From Acidobacteriota bacterium (GTDB lineage Bacteria; Acidobacteriota; Terriglobia; Acidiferrales; UBA7541): 45,811 nucleotides of DNA. Below the pieces are notes generated by a model. That model was not told where the DNA came from. It searched no databases and saw only the letters and a program-made list of their open reading frames with translations. Made by a program: the position numbers and the translations under genes. The stretch's first letter is position 1. Every line of letters starts with the position of its first letter. The DNA lies in contig QHYN01000208.1 of the NCBI GenBank assembly GCA_003224145.1, positions 1 through 45,811 of the forward strand, written 5' to 3'. Shown here one piece after another: positions 34,350 to 42,541 of this stretch.

Positions 34350-36263
34350 ATGTTTTTGCCAGGCTCTCAGCATTGTGTAATCCTCGCGCTTCTCGTGTGC
34401 ACGGCGTTACCGCCTGCTGTTTTCGGACAGCGGCCAGTGCCAAGCCCTGGTACTACGAACAGAGGTGCGACGGCGCTTAACGGGGGCGATCCAACGATCG
34501 ACATGGATGTTTATGTGAGGGGGGCAGACGGCGCTCCCATCGAGGTGACGGCCGTAGTTACCTTGACTTCCCCGACGGGCCAAGTCGCCGGTCAAGGAAC
34601 AACGCTGGGAGGAAACATAAAATTCAGTGGGCTTGCTGCAAGTTCATATACCATCCAGGTCGTCGCGCCCGGTTATGAAAACGCGATCGAGGAATTTAAC
34701 AGCTACAATTCGGGAGCAGCGCGAGTCACGATTGCGATGCGGCCGGCGTCGAACGTGGAAAAGGCGGCGGCGGGCCCGTCACGAATCATGCTCGCTCCGA
34801 AAGCACAGAAAGAGCTGGGCAAGGCGCTGGAGGCGTTGCGCGCCAACAAGCCGGCGGACGCTCGGAGTCATCTGGATGCGGCCTATCGCCTGGCTCCGAA
34901 TCACCCTGCAGTGAATTATCTTTTCGGCGCGTACTTCTCGCAATTGAAGGATCTGGAGAAGGCCAAGTCGTACTGGACAAAGACTCTCGAATTCGATCCC
35001 AAGCATACCTCCGCGCTGCTTGCTCTGAGCGAGGCGCTGATGCGCGAGAGAAGACTCCCGGATGCGGAATCTTATGTGAAGCGCGCCGTTGACGCCGATC
35101 CCTCTTCCTGGCGGGCGCATGCGATCCTTGCGGAAGTCCGCTTGCAGCAGCAGCAAGCCGAAGAGGCGATCAAACAAGCTGAGCGGGCGCTGGAGCTGGG
35201 CCACGGAGAGGCTGCGAATGTCCAGCCGCTGCTGGCGCGTGCGTTAGTCGAGAGTGGAAACAAGGAACGCGCCACGAAAGTTCTGCAGGAGTACGTTCAG
35301 AATCATCCTGAAAACGCCGGGGCGCGCAAGCAGCTCGAGAGTTTGCAGATTTCCGCGCCAGCGGTTTCTCCGAACGTGGCAGCGGCCGCTGTCGAGGTGA
35401 AGCCAGCATCCGCAGCGGCTGTTGCCGAGGTGAAGACTTCGACGGCAACGGAGATGGCCGTCGCGCCGCCCCTTCCGTCCAGTTGGTTGCCGCCTGACGT
35501 GGACGAGACGGTACCCGCGGTGGAGCCTGGGGCCGTATGCGCATTGGACGAAGTGCTTCAGAAGACCGGGAAGCGGGTTCTGGAATTTGTGAAGAGCGTG
35601 GACCGGTTTACGGCGAACGAATTCCTGAAACACGAATCGATCAATAAGTCGGGGGTTGCAGGGTCTCCGGAAACGCGCAAATTCAATTACGTCGTAGCTA
35701 TCGAAGAAACTCGGCCAGGAATTCTGAACGTCGAGGAGTATCGACTACACGGTGATTCGCCCGTGGAATTCCCAGGCGGCGTGGCGACCCTGGGGCTGCC
35801 CGCTTTAGCGCTGATTTTTCATCCATACAATGCTGGAAACTTTGAGATGAGCTGCGAGGGCCTGGGCCGGTGGAATGGACAGCCCGTCTGGCAAGTGCAC
35901 TTCCGCCAGAGAGCCGATAAGCCGAATACCTTCCGAGAGTATAGAATCGGCCAGAACGGTCCCGCGTTTCCGGTGGGAGTACGAGGACGCGCCATGATCG
36001 CGACGGACAGCTATCAGATTTTGCGCATGGAAACAGACCTGGTGGCCAAGATACCGCAAATCCGTCTGGTTGCCGATCACATGGTGGTCGAATATGGACC
36101 GGTGAGCTTCCGGAACCGCAATGTGCAAATGTGGCTGCCGCAGACCGCGGAATTGTACTCCGAATGGAAAGGACACCGCATCCACCGGATCCACAGTTTC
36201 AGCAATTATCTGCTCTTTTCTGTGGATGAGAAGCAGCAAATTTCAGCGCCGAAAGAGAAGTAA
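34350..36263 (+). CDS. Secreted TPR protein with carboxypeptidase-regulatory-like domain
   Basis: 637 residues. Signal peptide (MFLPGSQHCVILALLVCTALPPAVFG), then a small beta-sandwich of CarboxypepD_reg type (about 45-130: DVYVRGADGAPIEVTAVVTLTSPTGQVAGQ... SYTIQVVAPGYENAIEEF), a TPR block (about 150-330, including AVNYLFGAYFSQLKDLEKAKSYWTKTLEFDP), an Ala/Val/Pro linker, and a C-terminal domain (about 390-630) of unknown fold with many aromatic residues and PVWQVHFRQR. Exported; function unknown. ATG 34350 has GGAG 6 bases upstream; GTG 34338 is the alternative. Confidence 0.75.
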   Translation: MFLPGSQHCVILALLVCTALPPAVFGQRPVPSPGTTNRGATALNGGDPTIDMDVYVRGADGAPIEVTAVVTLTSPTGQVAGQGTTLGGNIKFSGLAASSYTIQVVAPGYENAIEEFNSYNSGAARVTIAMRPASNVEKAAAGPSRIMLAPKAQKELGKALEALRANKPADARSHLDAAYRLAPNHPAVNYLFGAYFSQLKDLEKAKSYWTKTLEFDPKHTSALLALSEALMRERRLPDAESYVKRAVDADPSSWRAHAILAEVRLQQQQAEEAIKQAERALELGHGEAANVQPLLARALVESGNKERATKVLQEYVQNHPENAGARKQLESLQISAPAVSPNVAAAAVEVKPASAAAVAEVKTSTATEMAVAPPLPSSWLPPDVDETVPAVEPGAVCALDEVLQKTGKRVLEFVKSVDRFTANEFLKHESINKSGVAGSPETRKFNYVVAIEETRPGILNVEEYRLHGDSPVEFPGGVATLGLPALALIFHPYNAGNFEMSCEGLGRWNGQPVWQVHFRQRADKPNTFREYRIGQNGPAFPVGVRGRAMIATDSYQILRMETDLVAKIPQIRLVADHMVVEYGPVSFRNRNVQMWLPQTAELYSEWKGHRIHRIHSFSNYLLFSVDEKQQISAPKEK

Positions 36264-36458
36264 AAACGGACCGCCGATTGGAAGCCGGATGGCAAAGCGG
36301 ATGAAGTCATCAGCGGCTCCGGTGCAACCATCCTTTGATTACAGGATCTGGCTAAGCCGGGCGCATTTCTGAACCTGGTTATCCCTTTCGAAATAGCGGA
36401 GACATGAAGAAAAGCGCCGAGGAAGTCAGCATGCGGCGCGAGGCCAATGTGCCGCAGC

Positions 36459-36872
36459 TCAGGCGAGTTCGAGAACGCGATTGAAGAAGCTGACCACGTA
36501 TTTCCAGGCGAGGTAGTAAACGATCAACCCCACTGGCGCGGCAATCGGGAAAGCGTGGGCGGCAAAGTTGGGGATGGGAAAATTCAGAAGACTGGCGACA
36601 ACAATCCCGAGCGGCGCGAGCAAAATCGGCAGCAGCGCTCCGTGAAGTCCGATGGAAAGATGCAGACGCCCGCGGAGAGCGACAAAGAGCATGTTCCACA
36701 AACCCCAGAGGTTGGGGACGACGGCCATGGGAAATACGATTACGCGTTCGATGGGCACGGGTACGTTAAAGACGTAGCGCATCATGGCAAAAGCAGTGGC
36801 GACGACGAGAAGGAAAACAGTGGGAGCAACGATGCCGGCCATGTATGCGCGGAGATAAGGGTGCCGGTTCAT
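36459..36872 (-). CDS. Small integral membrane protein in sigma-factor operon
   Basis: 137 residues with four likely membrane helices (about 10-32 AYMAGIVAPTVFLLVVATAFAMM, 45-62, 75-97 and 108-130). Family not recognised. ATG 36872 has AGGAGGT 4 bases upstream; an in-frame GTG at 36890 overlaps the stop of the preceding gene but has no ribosome site. It ends a three-gene unit sigma factor - small membrane protein - this gene, so it may be the target or a partner of the regulatory pair. Confidence 0.7.
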   Translation of the reverse strand: MNRHPYLRAYMAGIVAPTVFLLVVATAFAMMRYVFNVPVPIERVIVFPMAVVPNLWGLWNMLFVALRGRLHLSIGLHGALLPILLAPLGIVVASLLNFPIPNFAAHAFPIAAPVGLIVYYLAWKYVVSFFNRVLELA

Positions 36873-36886
36873 AAAGACCTCCTGGC

Positions 36887-37111
36887 TCACAAGTGATAGA
36901 GCAATGCCGGAATGGTTCCGGGAAAGAACAAGAGAGCGGCGGCCAAGACCGCGGCAAGAGCCCAGTCGAACCAGGGAATGCGGAGCGGCTGGGCATCGAG
37001 GCGACGCAGCATTTGCGGCCAGAGATCCCGCGGGAGTTCGGTGTTCTTCACGGGAGGGAGCGCTTGCTTGAGGAGCGCCTGGAGTTGTTTTTCGTTTTCC
37101 TGATTGCTCAT
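36887..37111 (-). CDS. Small single-pass membrane protein, possible anti-sigma factor
   Basis: 74 residues. A short cytoplasmic helix-rich part (MSNQENEKQLQALLKQALPPVKNTELPRDLWPQMLRRLDA) is followed by one membrane helix (about 47-65, WFDWALAAVLAAALLFFPGT) and a short tail. The ATG overlaps the sigma factor stop as ATGA, with GGAGGT upstream. Position suggests an anti-sigma factor, but the usual HxxxCxxC zinc motif is absent and the cytoplasmic part is only about 45 residues. A long frame to 37642 is out of frame with the real sigma gene and is not the protein. Confidence 0.68.
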   Translation of the reverse strand: MSNQENEKQLQALLKQALPPVKNTELPRDLWPQMLRRLDAQPLRIPWFDWALAAVLAAALLFFPGTIPALLYHL

Positions 37112-37635
37112 TTTGCGGAAACCTCCACGCCCAGGGAATTGAGTTTTTTGCGCAAGATGCGAACGGCGCGAAAGACGCGAATTTTTACCAGCGCAGCAGA
37201 AATGCCCGCGGCCTCGGCGATGTCGTTGTACGGTTGGTCTTCGATCAGCGCCAGGGTGGCCACGAGGCGGTACTTCGCCGGGAGCTCGAGGAAAGCCTGC
37301 TTGATTTGGCCGCGCAGCTCGCTGCGGAGAGCGGGATCGCCGCCCGTTGCGGAGGGATAATCGTCTGAGAGCTCCGTTTCGCGGCGCACGTGTCTCAGAT
37401 GGTCCAAGGCCACGTTGGTGGCGATGCGGCGCGCCCAAGCGCGAAAGTTGCCCGCGGGATCGAAGCGTGCTCGATACTTGTAGATGCGCCAGAAAGTTTC
37501 CACGGTCAGGTCCTCGGCGATGCCGGAGTCGCGGACGATGCGAACGATCCAGGCGTAAACTTCTTTCTGGTGCTGGCGAAAGAGGGCCTCGAAGGCCTCC
37601 AAGTCGCCCGCGGCGAATCGGTCCAGCAGGTCCAT
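37108..37635 (-). CDS. RNA polymerase sigma factor, ECF subfamily
   Basis: 175 residues with two domains only. Sigma2 about 5-85 (DRFAAGDLEAFEALFRQHQKEVYAWIVRIVRDSGIAEDLTVETFWRIYKYRARFDPAGNFRAWARRIATNVALDHLR) and sigma4 about 112-165 (LRGQIKQAFLELPAKYRLVATLALIEDQPYNDIAEAAGISAALVKIRVFRAVRILR). It directs polymerase to stress or envelope promoters. The gene downstream overlaps by 4 bases (ATGA). The promoters it reads cannot be told from this window. Confidence 0.92.
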   Translation of the reverse strand: MDLLDRFAAGDLEAFEALFRQHQKEVYAWIVRIVRDSGIAEDLTVETFWRIYKYRARFDPAGNFRAWARRIATNVALDHLRHVRRETELSDDYPSATGGDPALRSELRGQIKQAFLELPAKYRLVATLALIEDQPYNDIAEAAGISAALVKIRVFRAVRILRKKLNSLGVEVSAK

Positions 37636-37760
37636 CCACCACTCTCTATACCTACTTACTGGATTTTCGGGCGCGTGGTTACATGTTTTTTTCCGGGTGC
37701 GGTTACTGGATGAATTGCCTGTGACTGTTGACGGAACGGAGCAAGGCCAAGAAACAGATA

Positions 37761-37783
37761 CCCGGGCCTGTCATCGGCCCGGG
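37761..37783 (-). terminator. Hairpin after the RNase E/G gene
   Basis: CCCGGGCC (37761-37768) pairs perfectly with GGCCCGGG (37776-37783) around a 7-base loop. It lies past the RNase E/G stop (37849) and before the sigma gene. On the minus strand it is followed by TATCTGTTTC, a poor T-run, so termination may need Rho. Confidence 0.5.
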
Positions 37784-37848
37784 CGTTCTTTGAATGGGTT
37801 GCCATGATGCGGTGCGACGCAGCGGCGCTGCCTCCCCTACATTGAGGG

Positions 37849-40800
37849 TTAGTAGATGTCGTACTGCTCCCAGTGGAGCGTGGCGTCGGACTGGATGATG
37901 ACGTGTTTGTGCGTGGTCTGCTCGAGCTCGTCGATGAGCATGGATTCGCGGGTCTTGAGCGCTTTGGCAATTTCCGGATGCACGCGAAGCGTGAGATTCG
38001 GGCTTTCCTGGTCGGCCAGAGCCATTTTGCGGGCCTCCGCCTGGATTTCGTAACAGAGCGTGGGGGTGGACTTGACCATGCCCGAGCCGGTGCAGTAGGG
38101 GCAGGGCTGGCAGAGGACGCGCTCAAGCGCCTGCTTGGTGCGCTTGCGGGTGATGCAAACAAGGCCAAACTCGTTGAAGGAGAGCGCTTTTGACGGGGCC
38201 TTGTCCTGCTCCAGGGCCTGCTGCAACGCCTGCAGGACTTTTTCGCGGTTGCGGCGCTCTTCCATGTCGATGAAGTCGACGACGATAATGCCGCCGAGGT
38301 CGCGCAGGCGAATCTGCCGGACGATTTCCTTCACCGCTTCGAGATTGGTTTTGACGATGGTGTCCTCGAGGCGCGTGGAGCCCTTGCCGACGAACTTGCC
38401 GGTGTTGACGTCGATGGCCACGAGCGCTTCGGTGTGGTTGATGACGATATAGCCTCCGGATTTCAGCCACACTTTGGCGCGCAGGGCCTTGTCGAGTTCA
38501 TGCTGGATGCCGAACTCTTCGAAGATCGGTGTTTCCTTGGTGTAGAGCTTTACCTTGTTGATGAGTTTGGGTTGGAAGCGGTTGACGAACTCGACGACTT
38601 TGCCGTACTCCTCTTCGCTGTCGATCCAAATGGCGGTGAAGTCGTCGCTGACGTAATCGCGAAGCATGCGTTCGACCAGGTCGAGGTCGCGATGGAGCAG
38701 AGCAGGAGCTTTGCGTTCCTCACTGCGCTGCTTGATTTCGTTCCAGGTTTTGCCGAGGAACTCAATATCGGCGCGGATTTCCTCGTCGGTGGCGCCGCCC
38801 GCGGCGGTGCGCACGATGAAGCCGCCGGGGTAGGTGCTACCTGCCTCGCTCACGAGGCGGCGAAGGCGCGCACGGTTTTCCGCGGAAACGATTTTGCGCG
38901 AGACGCCGGTGTGATGAACCGTGGGCATATACACCAGGAAGCGGCCGGGCAAGGCCACGTGACTGGTGATGCGCGCGCCCTTCTTTCCGAGAGGCTCCTT
39001 GGCGATCTGGATAACGATATCCTGGCCGGCCTTCAGCATTTCGGAAATGAGCTGCGGACGGCGCGGCGCGCCGAAATGGCCGCGGTCATGACGCGGACCG
39101 CCCGGACCACGCCGTTCGAATCGCGAACGGCCTCGATCACCGCCATGGCGATCCGGGCGGCCGCCGCGGTCTCGGCCCCGGAAAGGCCGCTGGAAGCGCG
39201 AATGCGGGCTGCCGCCAATGCGCGCGGAGTCCCGGGGAAAATCGCTGCGGGGAGCGGCGGGGCCGCTGGGCCGCGGAGAGCGGGTTTCGCCGGGGAGAAG
39301 TATGACGTCGTCCTCGATGATGGCCGCCTCCGCAACAGGTTCGCCGGAGGATGCCGCGATCACTTCGGTTTCAGAGGCAAGGTGTTCGGCTTCGAGCTGT
39401 TCTTCTGGGCCAGGCTCGTCGTGTGCGGATTCTTCTTCCTGTTCGCCATGCTCTAGTTCGTCTTCATGGGGCACGCCCACGGCTGCGGCGTGCTCGGCGC
39501 TCTCTTGCGCAACATCCAAGGCGAAATCCGCGCGATCGGCGGCGCGGCCGGCCTCCACCTCGGCCGTTTCTTCTTCCGTGAGACTCGAGACTTCCTCGGC
39601 ATGAGTTTCCGCCGCAGCCTCGGTCTCGGTCTCCTCTTCGGTGTCCTCTTCTTCTTCAAAGACGGCGCCACCGACAAGAGCGTCCGCTTCCGCTTCGGCC
39701 GTGGCTTCCTCGTGTTTGGCCTCGACGAGATCGGCGGCCAACGCGTCGACCTGATCCTCGTTTAGATCGGCATCGCTGTGCCCCGGTTCGGCTTTGTGTG
39801 CCGTGGGCGCCTCCGGCGCTTCGGTTTCTTTGGCGCCAGTCGCGGAAGGCGCTTCCGCGGCAGCATCCGCAAGGAGCCAGCTTGGCAGGCCACCCGAAAA
39901 GCGGCGGGGAACACTACCACCGCCCGAAGGGGCACTCGGGAGACTGCTTGCCGGGCGCGGCGAAATTTCATCATTGGGGACGGACTCGTCCCGTGACTCC
40001 TGCTCCACGATCGGAACGGGCGATTGAGCTGCTATGGGTTTGCCACGATATTTCGCCAGCGATTCACCTGGCAGAAGGAGTGTTTCTTCGGTGATGTCCG
40101 CCGAGGGGGAGGCCGAAGCCCGTGGACCTTCCTGACGGCGATTGTCGTATCCGCCGTGCTGCTGCCCCCCGCGACTGTCGTATCCGCGAAATTCGCCACT
40201 CTGGGGCGAGGCATACTTCGAAGGAGGGAGATTTCTGCCGCCTGGGCCCCCCTGCTGACGCCCGCCACGCTGGCGCCCACCCCCACCACGACGTCCCCAA
40301 CGGCCACCGCGACCACGATCGCCGCCGCGGCCATAATTCTGGCCCTGGCGGTCATTCCCGGAGCGGTTGGAGTAATTCTGAGTGGGATTGTAATGCGTTG
40401 AGAATTTCTGTGGAGCAGAAGCGTTCGAATCTGGCTGGCGTTCCTCCGGCGCCAGGGCGAGATCGTTTTCCCGCGGCGGGAGTTGATCTACCCCAGGTTG
40501 TTCTTGGAAATATTGAGCTTCGCTGGCGCCGTGGGGCACCTCCGGCGATGCCTGCTCCTGATCGGAGGCCGCTCTTGTGGGAAACTCCTCGTGGTGCCCT
40601 TGATCGTGACGCTCGCTCGCGCGTGCCAGAGTTTCGCCCGGGAGCACTTCGACGGTTGAGCCAATGGCGGGTGGGAGCGGCGCGAGCTGACCTTGCCCCT
40701 CGTGGGGCTGGAGGTGATCGTAGTCCTCGAGGTTCTCGAAAACGTCGCTGACGTACAGGAAAGCGTCACCATCCAAGCCAATGTCCACGAAGGCGGACTG

Positions 40801-40959
40801 CATCCCGGGGAGAACGCGGGTGACTTTTCCTTTGTAGATGCTGCCGACGAGAGCGAATTCTTTTTCGCGCTCGATATAAATCTCGACTAACTGACCTTCT
40901 TCAAGTATCGCAGCCCGCCGTTCGTGGGAGGCCGCGGAAATAACCAATTCTTTCGACAT
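37849..40959 (-). CDS. rng: RNase E/G family ribonuclease with large disordered insert inside the S1 domain
   Basis: 1036 residues. The catalytic part is standard: N-terminal S1 strands 1-72 (IYKGKVTRVLPGMQSAFVDIGLDGDAFLYVSD), DNase-I-like domain with metal residues D850 (VAIDVNTGKF) and D895 (IIVVDFIDM), and a zinc link C953/C956 (CPYC). Yet the S1 domain is split: about 560 residues (75-635) separate it from its second half (LISEMLKAGQDIVIQIAKEPLGKKGAR). The insert is disordered, with Arg/Gly-rich parts at 204-240 and 580-634, an acidic stretch at 370-550, and the motif LPGE three times. RNase E/G cleaves single-stranded RNA for mRNA decay and rRNA processing. ATG 40959 has AAGGAG upstream. 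Confidence 0.93.
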   Translation of the reverse strand: MSKELVISAASHERRAAILEEGQLVEIYIEREKEFALVGSIYKGKVTRVLPGMQSAFVDIGLDGDAFLYVSDVFENLEDYDHLQPHEGQGQLAPLPPAIGSTVEVLPGETLARASERHDQGHHEEFPTRAASDQEQASPEVPHGASEAQYFQEQPGVDQLPPRENDLALAPEERQPDSNASAPQKFSTHYNPTQNYSNRSGNDRQGQNYGRGGDRGRGGRWGRRGGGGRQRGGRQQGGPGGRNLPPSKYASPQSGEFRGYDSRGGQQHGGYDNRRQEGPRASASPSADITEETLLLPGESLAKYRGKPIAAQSPVPIVEQESRDESVPNDEISPRPASSLPSAPSGGGSVPRRFSGGLPSWLLADAAAEAPSATGAKETEAPEAPTAHKAEPGHSDADLNEDQVDALAADLVEAKHEEATAEAEADALVGGAVFEEEEDTEEETETEAAAETHAEEVSSLTEEETAEVEAGRAADRADFALDVAQESAEHAAAVGVPHEDELEHGEQEEESAHDEPGPEEQLEAEHLASETEVIAASSGEPVAEAAIIEDDVILLPGETRSPRPSGPAAPRSDFPRDSARIGGSPHSRFQRPFRGRDRGGRPDRHGGDRGRSRFERRGPGGPRHDRGHFGAPRRPQLISEMLKAGQDIVIQIAKEPLGKKGARITSHVALPGRFLVYMPTVHHTGVSRKIVSAENRARLRRLVSEAGSTYPGGFIVRTAAGGATDEEIRADIEFLGKTWNEIKQRSEERKAPALLHRDLDLVERMLRDYVSDDFTAIWIDSEEEYGKVVEFVNRFQPKLINKVKLYTKETPIFEEFGIQHELDKALRAKVWLKSGGYIVINHTEALVAIDVNTGKFVGKGSTRLEDTIVKTNLEAVKEIVRQIRLRDLGGIIVVDFIDMEERRNREKVLQALQQALEQDKAPSKALSFNEFGLVCITRKRTKQALERVLCQPCPYCTGSGMVKSTPTLCYEIQAEARKMALADQESPNLTLRVHPEIAKALKTRESMLIDELEQTTHKHVIIQSDATLHWEQYDIY

Positions 40960-41315
40960 AAAAACTCCTTGCGCGGTACGCCGGAGAGGCCGGAGTTGAC
41001 CGCAGGACGCATCGCCGCGAGCTTCTGCCCGTCGGGGGTCCGAGAAATCGGAGCCGCTCCCGGCAGCGCCGGGATGCACGCGTGGCACACTTGTAGGGAA
41101 GCGGCTTGGCGTTCGAAGCCAGAGAGAAGAAACTTCCTCAGACTATCGAGGCTGGTACGTTGCCGGAAACGAGCCGGGCAAACGGCGGACGATGCAGTCC
41201 TCACTCTAAAAATCCTTTTTGCCTGTGACCCCGGCGGGGCCGGGATCAACAATTCTAATTTCTCTTCCGGTGCATTCCGACGGAGCAGGAATGTCACACG
41301 GCACTGGCGGCCGCG
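40960..41315. other. Leader/spacer upstream of the RNase E/G gene
   Basis: 356 bases between rodA (stop) and the RNase start, minus strand. No credible ORF. It holds a GC hairpin CCCGG...CCGGG (41230-41244) near a TAGAAT-like box (41252-41257, minus). E. coli rne also has a leader of about this length that the enzyme uses to control its own mRNA; the same here would be inference. Confidence 0.5.
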
Positions 41316-42428
41316 TCAGTTGACGAAGCGACGAAGCCGTACATTCATCACCAGACCAATCGCCAGGAAAACAAACAGCGTGGCGGAGCCCCCGTAGCTC
41401 ATCAACGGCAACGGGATGCCGGTGACGGGCATCGCGCCGATCACCATCGCCACGTTGACCAACACATGGAACCCCAGCGCTGCCGCGACGCCCATGACCA
41501 GAAACATTCCCGCGCGATCTTTCGCGCGTTGAGCATTCTGCACTAAACGCAACAGAAGCGCCATGTACAACCCGAGAGCCAAGAGCACGCCTTTGAAGCC
41601 CTGTTCTTCAGCCCAAGCCGACATGATGAAATCCGAATAACGGACCGGGATGTAGCCCAGTTGATTCTGCGTGCCATTGCCGAACCCTTTGCCCCAGAAC
41701 CCGCCGGAACCTACGGCAATCTTTGACTGCAAAAGCTGGTAGCCGGAACCCTTGGCGTCATCTTCCGGGTGCAGGAAAGAGGTGATTCTCTCCCGCTGGT
41801 ACGGCTTGAGGATGCGCCGGCTGACGGGGGGATAAAAAACCGCCCCCACGAGCAGAACCCCTACTAGGGAAAAAGCCGCCGCATGTTGCCACTTTAAGCC
41901 CGCCAAAAAGGCACCTACTGCCAGCATCGGCATGAGCACAAGCGCCGTGCCCAAATCGGGCTGCTTGAGGATCAAGATCAGCGGAACACCCACTAACAAT
42001 CCTGCCTTGATGAGGTCCCGCAAATCAAGCTCATCGGAGCTCACTTCCGCAAAGAAGCGCGCCAACACAACTATTATAATCAATTTTACCAATTCTGACA
42101 CCTGGACAAATTCCCCCAGGGCGGGAATAGGGATCCAGCGCTTGGCGCCAAAATGGGTGCGCCCAATGAGAAGAACGGCTACGAGTGCCGCCAGGCCACA
42201 AAGATAGAGAATCGGAGCCTGGTCCAAAATCAGGTGATAGTCCACCCGCGAAAGCGCGAACATCAAAATGAAACCGACGGCCAGCCAGCGCACCTGCTTC
42301 ATGTGCATGCCGGCAAGGGAACTGCCGTGGGTGGCGGAATAAATCTCAATCACGCCGAGGGCGCAGATGGTCGCGAGAATGGCGAGAAGCCACCAGTCGT
42401 AATCGCGTGTTCCCGGCGCGTCTTTCAT
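41316..42428 (-). CDS. rodA: Rod-shape peptidoglycan glycosyltransferase RodA
   Basis: 370 residues, SEDS family. About ten membrane helices begin at DYDWWLLAILATICALGVIEIYSAT. Marks: HFGAKRWIPIPALGEFVQVSELVKL, KQPDLGTALVLMPML, GSGGFWGKGFGNGTQNQLGYIPVRYSDFIMSAWAEEQGF, and GIPLPLMSYGGSATLFVFLAIGLVMNV at the end. RodA polymerises lipid II for lateral wall growth with its PBP2 partner, which is the gene just upstream (113 bases). ATG 42428 has only a poor ribosome site. Confidence 0.94.
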   Translation of the reverse strand: MKDAPGTRDYDWWLLAILATICALGVIEIYSATHGSSLAGMHMKQVRWLAVGFILMFALSRVDYHLILDQAPILYLCGLAALVAVLLIGRTHFGAKRWIPIPALGEFVQVSELVKLIIIVVLARFFAEVSSDELDLRDLIKAGLLVGVPLILILKQPDLGTALVLMPMLAVGAFLAGLKWQHAAAFSLVGVLLVGAVFYPPVSRRILKPYQRERITSFLHPEDDAKGSGYQLLQSKIAVGSGGFWGKGFGNGTQNQLGYIPVRYSDFIMSAWAEEQGFKGVLLALGLYMALLLRLVQNAQRAKDRAGMFLVMGVAAALGFHVLVNVAMVIGAMPVTGIPLPLMSYGGSATLFVFLAIGLVMNVRLRRFVN

Positions 42429-42432
42429 AAAG

Positions 42433-42464
42433 GAAGTTGAAAGTTCAAAGTCGAAAGTTGAAAG
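42433..42464. repeat. Tandem-like GAAAGTT spacer repeat between rodA and mrdA
   Basis: GAAGTTGAAAGTTCAAAGTC followed by GAAAGTTGAAAG, four imperfect 7-8 base units. Similar purine-rich spacers occur at 27190-27312 and 33352-33390. Confidence 0.5.
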
Positions 42465-42541
42465 CCAGACAAAACTTTTGACTGCAAACGGGAAATAGGA
42501 GTCGGAGCGAATGGCCTTTTTGAATTTGTTTCATGGTGTCC

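Noticed and set aside
37112-37642. Long upstream extension of the 74-residue membrane protein frame
   Set aside because: It lies in another frame of the sigma factor gene; Arg/Pro-rich shadow composition and a good ribosome site only at 37111.
38434-39456. 340-codon plus-strand frame within the RNase E/G gene
   Set aside because: Shadow of the catalytic domain and acidic insert; no domain and no start signal.
41229-41245. GC-rich hairpin as rodA terminator
   Set aside because: Stem of only five or six bases and no proper T-run on the minus strand; described only as part of the leader.
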